NCBI GenBank assembly: GCA_034509425.1
Contig: JAVTVJ010000805.1
Span: forward strand, 248,001 to 312,000
DNA: 64,000 bases
Reading direction: 5' to 3'
DNA from: Eopsaltria australis
Lineage: Eukaryota; Chordata; Aves; Passeriformes; Petroicidae
A program made the translations under genes and the position numbers. The notes beneath the pieces were generated by a model. That model ran no database searches. It was given only the letters and a program-made list of their open reading frames with translations, and was not told where the DNA came from. Below are positions 62,201-64,000 of this stretch, one piece after another (position 1 is the stretch's first letter; each line of letters opens with the position of its first letter).

Positions 62201-64000
62201 CCGAACCTCGTGGATGCAGCGGAAGAGCTCCCAGTGGAAGGCTGTGAGGTGGTTGGCGACATCCTCGGGCTCGGCACGGTGGATCTCGGTGTCCCCCGGG
62301 ACCACCTGGATCTCCTCGGGCAGCGGCACCTGCGAGGGGGCACCGGGCGGGGCACTCAGGGGGTGCTGGGCCCCGGGGGGGGGTGGGATGGCGGTGCCAG
62401 GTGATGGGGGGGGTCCCTGCCGGGGTGTGCCCAGCTCGGAGCTCACCAGGGAGTCGAAAGTGTCCCTGGTGCAGGCGAAGAGGTGGCTGTTGATGCCCAG
62501 GGTGGTGAACACGCACTCCTCGCTGGGCTGCAGCACCGCTTTCTCTGCCGCATTGGGGGGCACGGGGAGGGGGGGGTCAGCACCGGCCGGACCCCCCAGC
62601 CCCGCCCGCAGCCCCCCCGGCCCCCCGGGCACCTCCGGACGAGGCCATGGTGACGAGGATGAGGGCGTCCCCGCGGGCGCTCTGCTCCTCCGAGTACTGG
62701 AGCTTCTCGGTGACCGAGGCCAGGATGTCCTGCACCGAGGCCGAGAGGCGGCTGCGGATGGTGACGTACGAGTGGTCGGGCATGTAAACGCGGCAGAAAA
62801 CTGAGGAGAGGGCGGGGGGTCAGCGCCAGGCACCCCCGCACCGCCCCGGGCACTGCCCACCGGGGAAACTGAGGCACGGAGAGGGCACGGCCCCGTCCAG
62901 CGGCTGCTGGGTCACGGAGGGGATCCCAGTCCCCCTCAGCTCCCTCCAGAGCCACTCACTCTCGTCAGAACCCCGGAATGCCACGCGGGTCTGCAGGCAG
63001 GAGTCGATGCGTCGGAAGTGCCGGAACAGCGGCTTCACCTGCTTGTTCGGGGGGGGGGTCTCGTCGGCCACCCTGGGGGGCACAGGACAGGGCTCAGGCA
63101 GGACCCCGGACCCCCGGGCTGCACCCTGAGATCCGCGGGGAGCCCCGGCAGCCCCCACCCAGGGCCTCGCTCGTGGCAGGAGGTTGGACACAGGGAGGGT
63201 GGGCACAGGGAGGGTGGGCACAAGCAGTGGGGAGGGGTCCGAGGCTGCGCGTGGCGAGGGCATGAGGGGGGCACGAAGTTGGGCATGAAGGTGCAACCAG
63301 GAGGGCACCAGGGTGGGCTGCGATTGACCCCTCCAGCCTCTGGGCACCCACAAGAGCCACAGCTTCTTCTTGGGGACTCCCCGACCCACAGGGACCCCCA
63401 GGACCCTCTGCCCTCCCCAGGGACCTCCTGACCCAGAGGGAACCTCAGGGTTCCCTGTTCTCCCTGGGGATCCTTTGTCTCCCAGGGACTCCTGACTCCA
63501 TAGGACTCCGTGCCCTCCCCGGGAACCCGTGACCGAGGGTGACCCCCGGTCCCCCAGGCACCCCCAGGACCCCCTGACCCTCTTCTCACTTGAGCTCCAC
63601 GGTCTCCACGAGCTGGTGCAGCTTGATGATCTCGTCCTCCAGCTCATGGTAGAGGGACGTGTCCTTCATGATGAGCAGGTAAAGCTCCTGCGGGGCGACA
63701 CGGGTCAGGGCCGGGGCTGCAGAGGATTGAGGGGGGGACACGGGAAGGGGACACCCACCTTGATGACCTTCCCGGCGCTCTCCTCCTCCTGCAGCAGCCC
63801 CTTGTAGGTCTCGAGGAAGTGCAGCAGCACGGCCAGCACCGCCCGCTTGCGCCGCAGCCCGGACCCTTCCTCCCAGCGCGCCGGGGGGCTGCCCGCCGCC
63901 AGCACGAAGGTGGCACCGTCAAGGAGGTGCCACGGCAAGGAGGGACCCTCGGCCACCCCCCCGCACCCGCTGCACCGAGAGGTCGTTGTACCCTCTCTGG
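59248..64000 (-). CDS. RAPGEFL1: Rap guanine nucleotide exchange factor-like 1, 3' 13 exons (5' end outside window)
   Basis: This is a homologue of Rap exchange factors; its exchange activity is assumed from the family. Exons, minus strand: 63759 up to about 63900 or the window edge, 63687-63590, 63072-62960, 62800-62633, 62544-62447, 62329-62207, 62122-61944, 61862-61772, 61139-61089, 60868-60781, 60689-60625, 60358-60304, 59372-59248. The twelve complete exons total 1,254 nt in frame. An N-terminal REM-like part ([19 protein letters not shown]) precedes a Ras-association-like region ([20 protein letters not shown]). The RasGEF catalytic domain follows, with [30 protein letters not shown] and [20 protein letters not shown]. 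The end is [20 protein letters not shown]. The left limit of the first visible exon is unclear: the open frame changes at a 7-C run, 63956-63962. Confidence 0.93.
59395..60010. repeat. GGATGGAGGGGATGCAGG minisatellite
   Basis: Dozens of imperfect 8-18 bp units (GGGGATG, GATGCAGG, GATGGAGG) lie in the RAPGEFL1 intron 59373-60303. They give Met/Gly/Glu-rich false ORFs on plus and Ser/Pro/His-rich ones on minus. Confidence 0.85.
60090..60290. repeat. CCCCAGCCCCAGCAGTGCCC minisatellite
   Basis: Eight or so copies of a 20-28 bp Pro-Ser-type unit lie in the same RAPGEFL1 intron, immediately before the exon that ends at 60304. Confidence 0.85.
61349..61672. repeat. About 200-bp tandem duplication inside a RAPGEFL1 intron
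   Basis: Segments near 61349-61467 and 61551-61672 share the same order of words, including GTGGGCATGAGCATCCCAAG followed by GGTCCTGGG, and AAGAACCCAGGAG. They are separated by similar lower-identity repeats (CTGGGAGCACCCAG). This is diverged tandem duplication in the intron 61140-61771. Confidence 0.7.

Overview
The window is vertebrate nuclear DNA, almost certainly from a bird. Genes are split by GT-AG introns, introns are short, GC content is very high outside TOP2A, and three fragments resemble 3' tails of avian CR1 LINEs. Gene content and order match human 17q21 (RAPGEFL1-WIPF2-CDC6-RARA-GJD3-TOP2A), shown here in reverse. In chicken this block lies on microchromosome 27. The species cannot be fixed from sequence alone.

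Layout. 1-13.6 kb: the last 25 exons of TOP2A (+), AT-rich, about 1,109 residues to the stop. 13.6-16.6 kb: a short gap, then GJD3 (+), a single-coding-exon connexin. 16.6-39.1 kb: RARA (-), convergent with GJD3. Eight coding exons give the 460-residue alpha1 form. An 11.4 kb intron contains a second, internal RAR-alpha2 first exon and promoter, with a DR5 retinoic acid response element. The rest of that intron is GC-rich, with long TG/CA minisatellites and a few AT-rich islands that look regulatory. The alpha1 CpG-island promoter is near 38.7-39.06 kb. 39.1-42.2 kb: intergenic, no gene recognised. 42.2-46.0 kb: CDC6 (-), 11 coding exons, 556 residues, with an E2F-type promoter. 46.6-58.3 kb: WIPF2 (-), 7 coding exons, 439 residues, with a CpG promoter. 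58.38-58.72 kb: six direct copies of a 19-bp YY1-like motif. 58.8-64 kb: RAPGEFL1 (-), the last 13 exons, running off the right edge.

The genes do not form one pathway. TOP2A (mitotic DNA topology) and CDC6 (replication licensing) are cell-cycle genes. RARA is a nuclear receptor, WIPF2 an actin regulator, GJD3 a gap-junction subunit and RAPGEFL1 a Ras-family exchange-factor homologue. The cluster is an old conserved synteny block. The strongest non-routine signals are the RAR-alpha2 promoter, which closely resembles what I recall of the RAR-beta2 promoter; an apparent frame break in the alpha2 exon; a perfect DR1 element near the alpha1 promoter; and the YY1-like array. All exon coordinates come from reading frames, GT-AG sites and remembered family sequences, with no alignment or transcript data.
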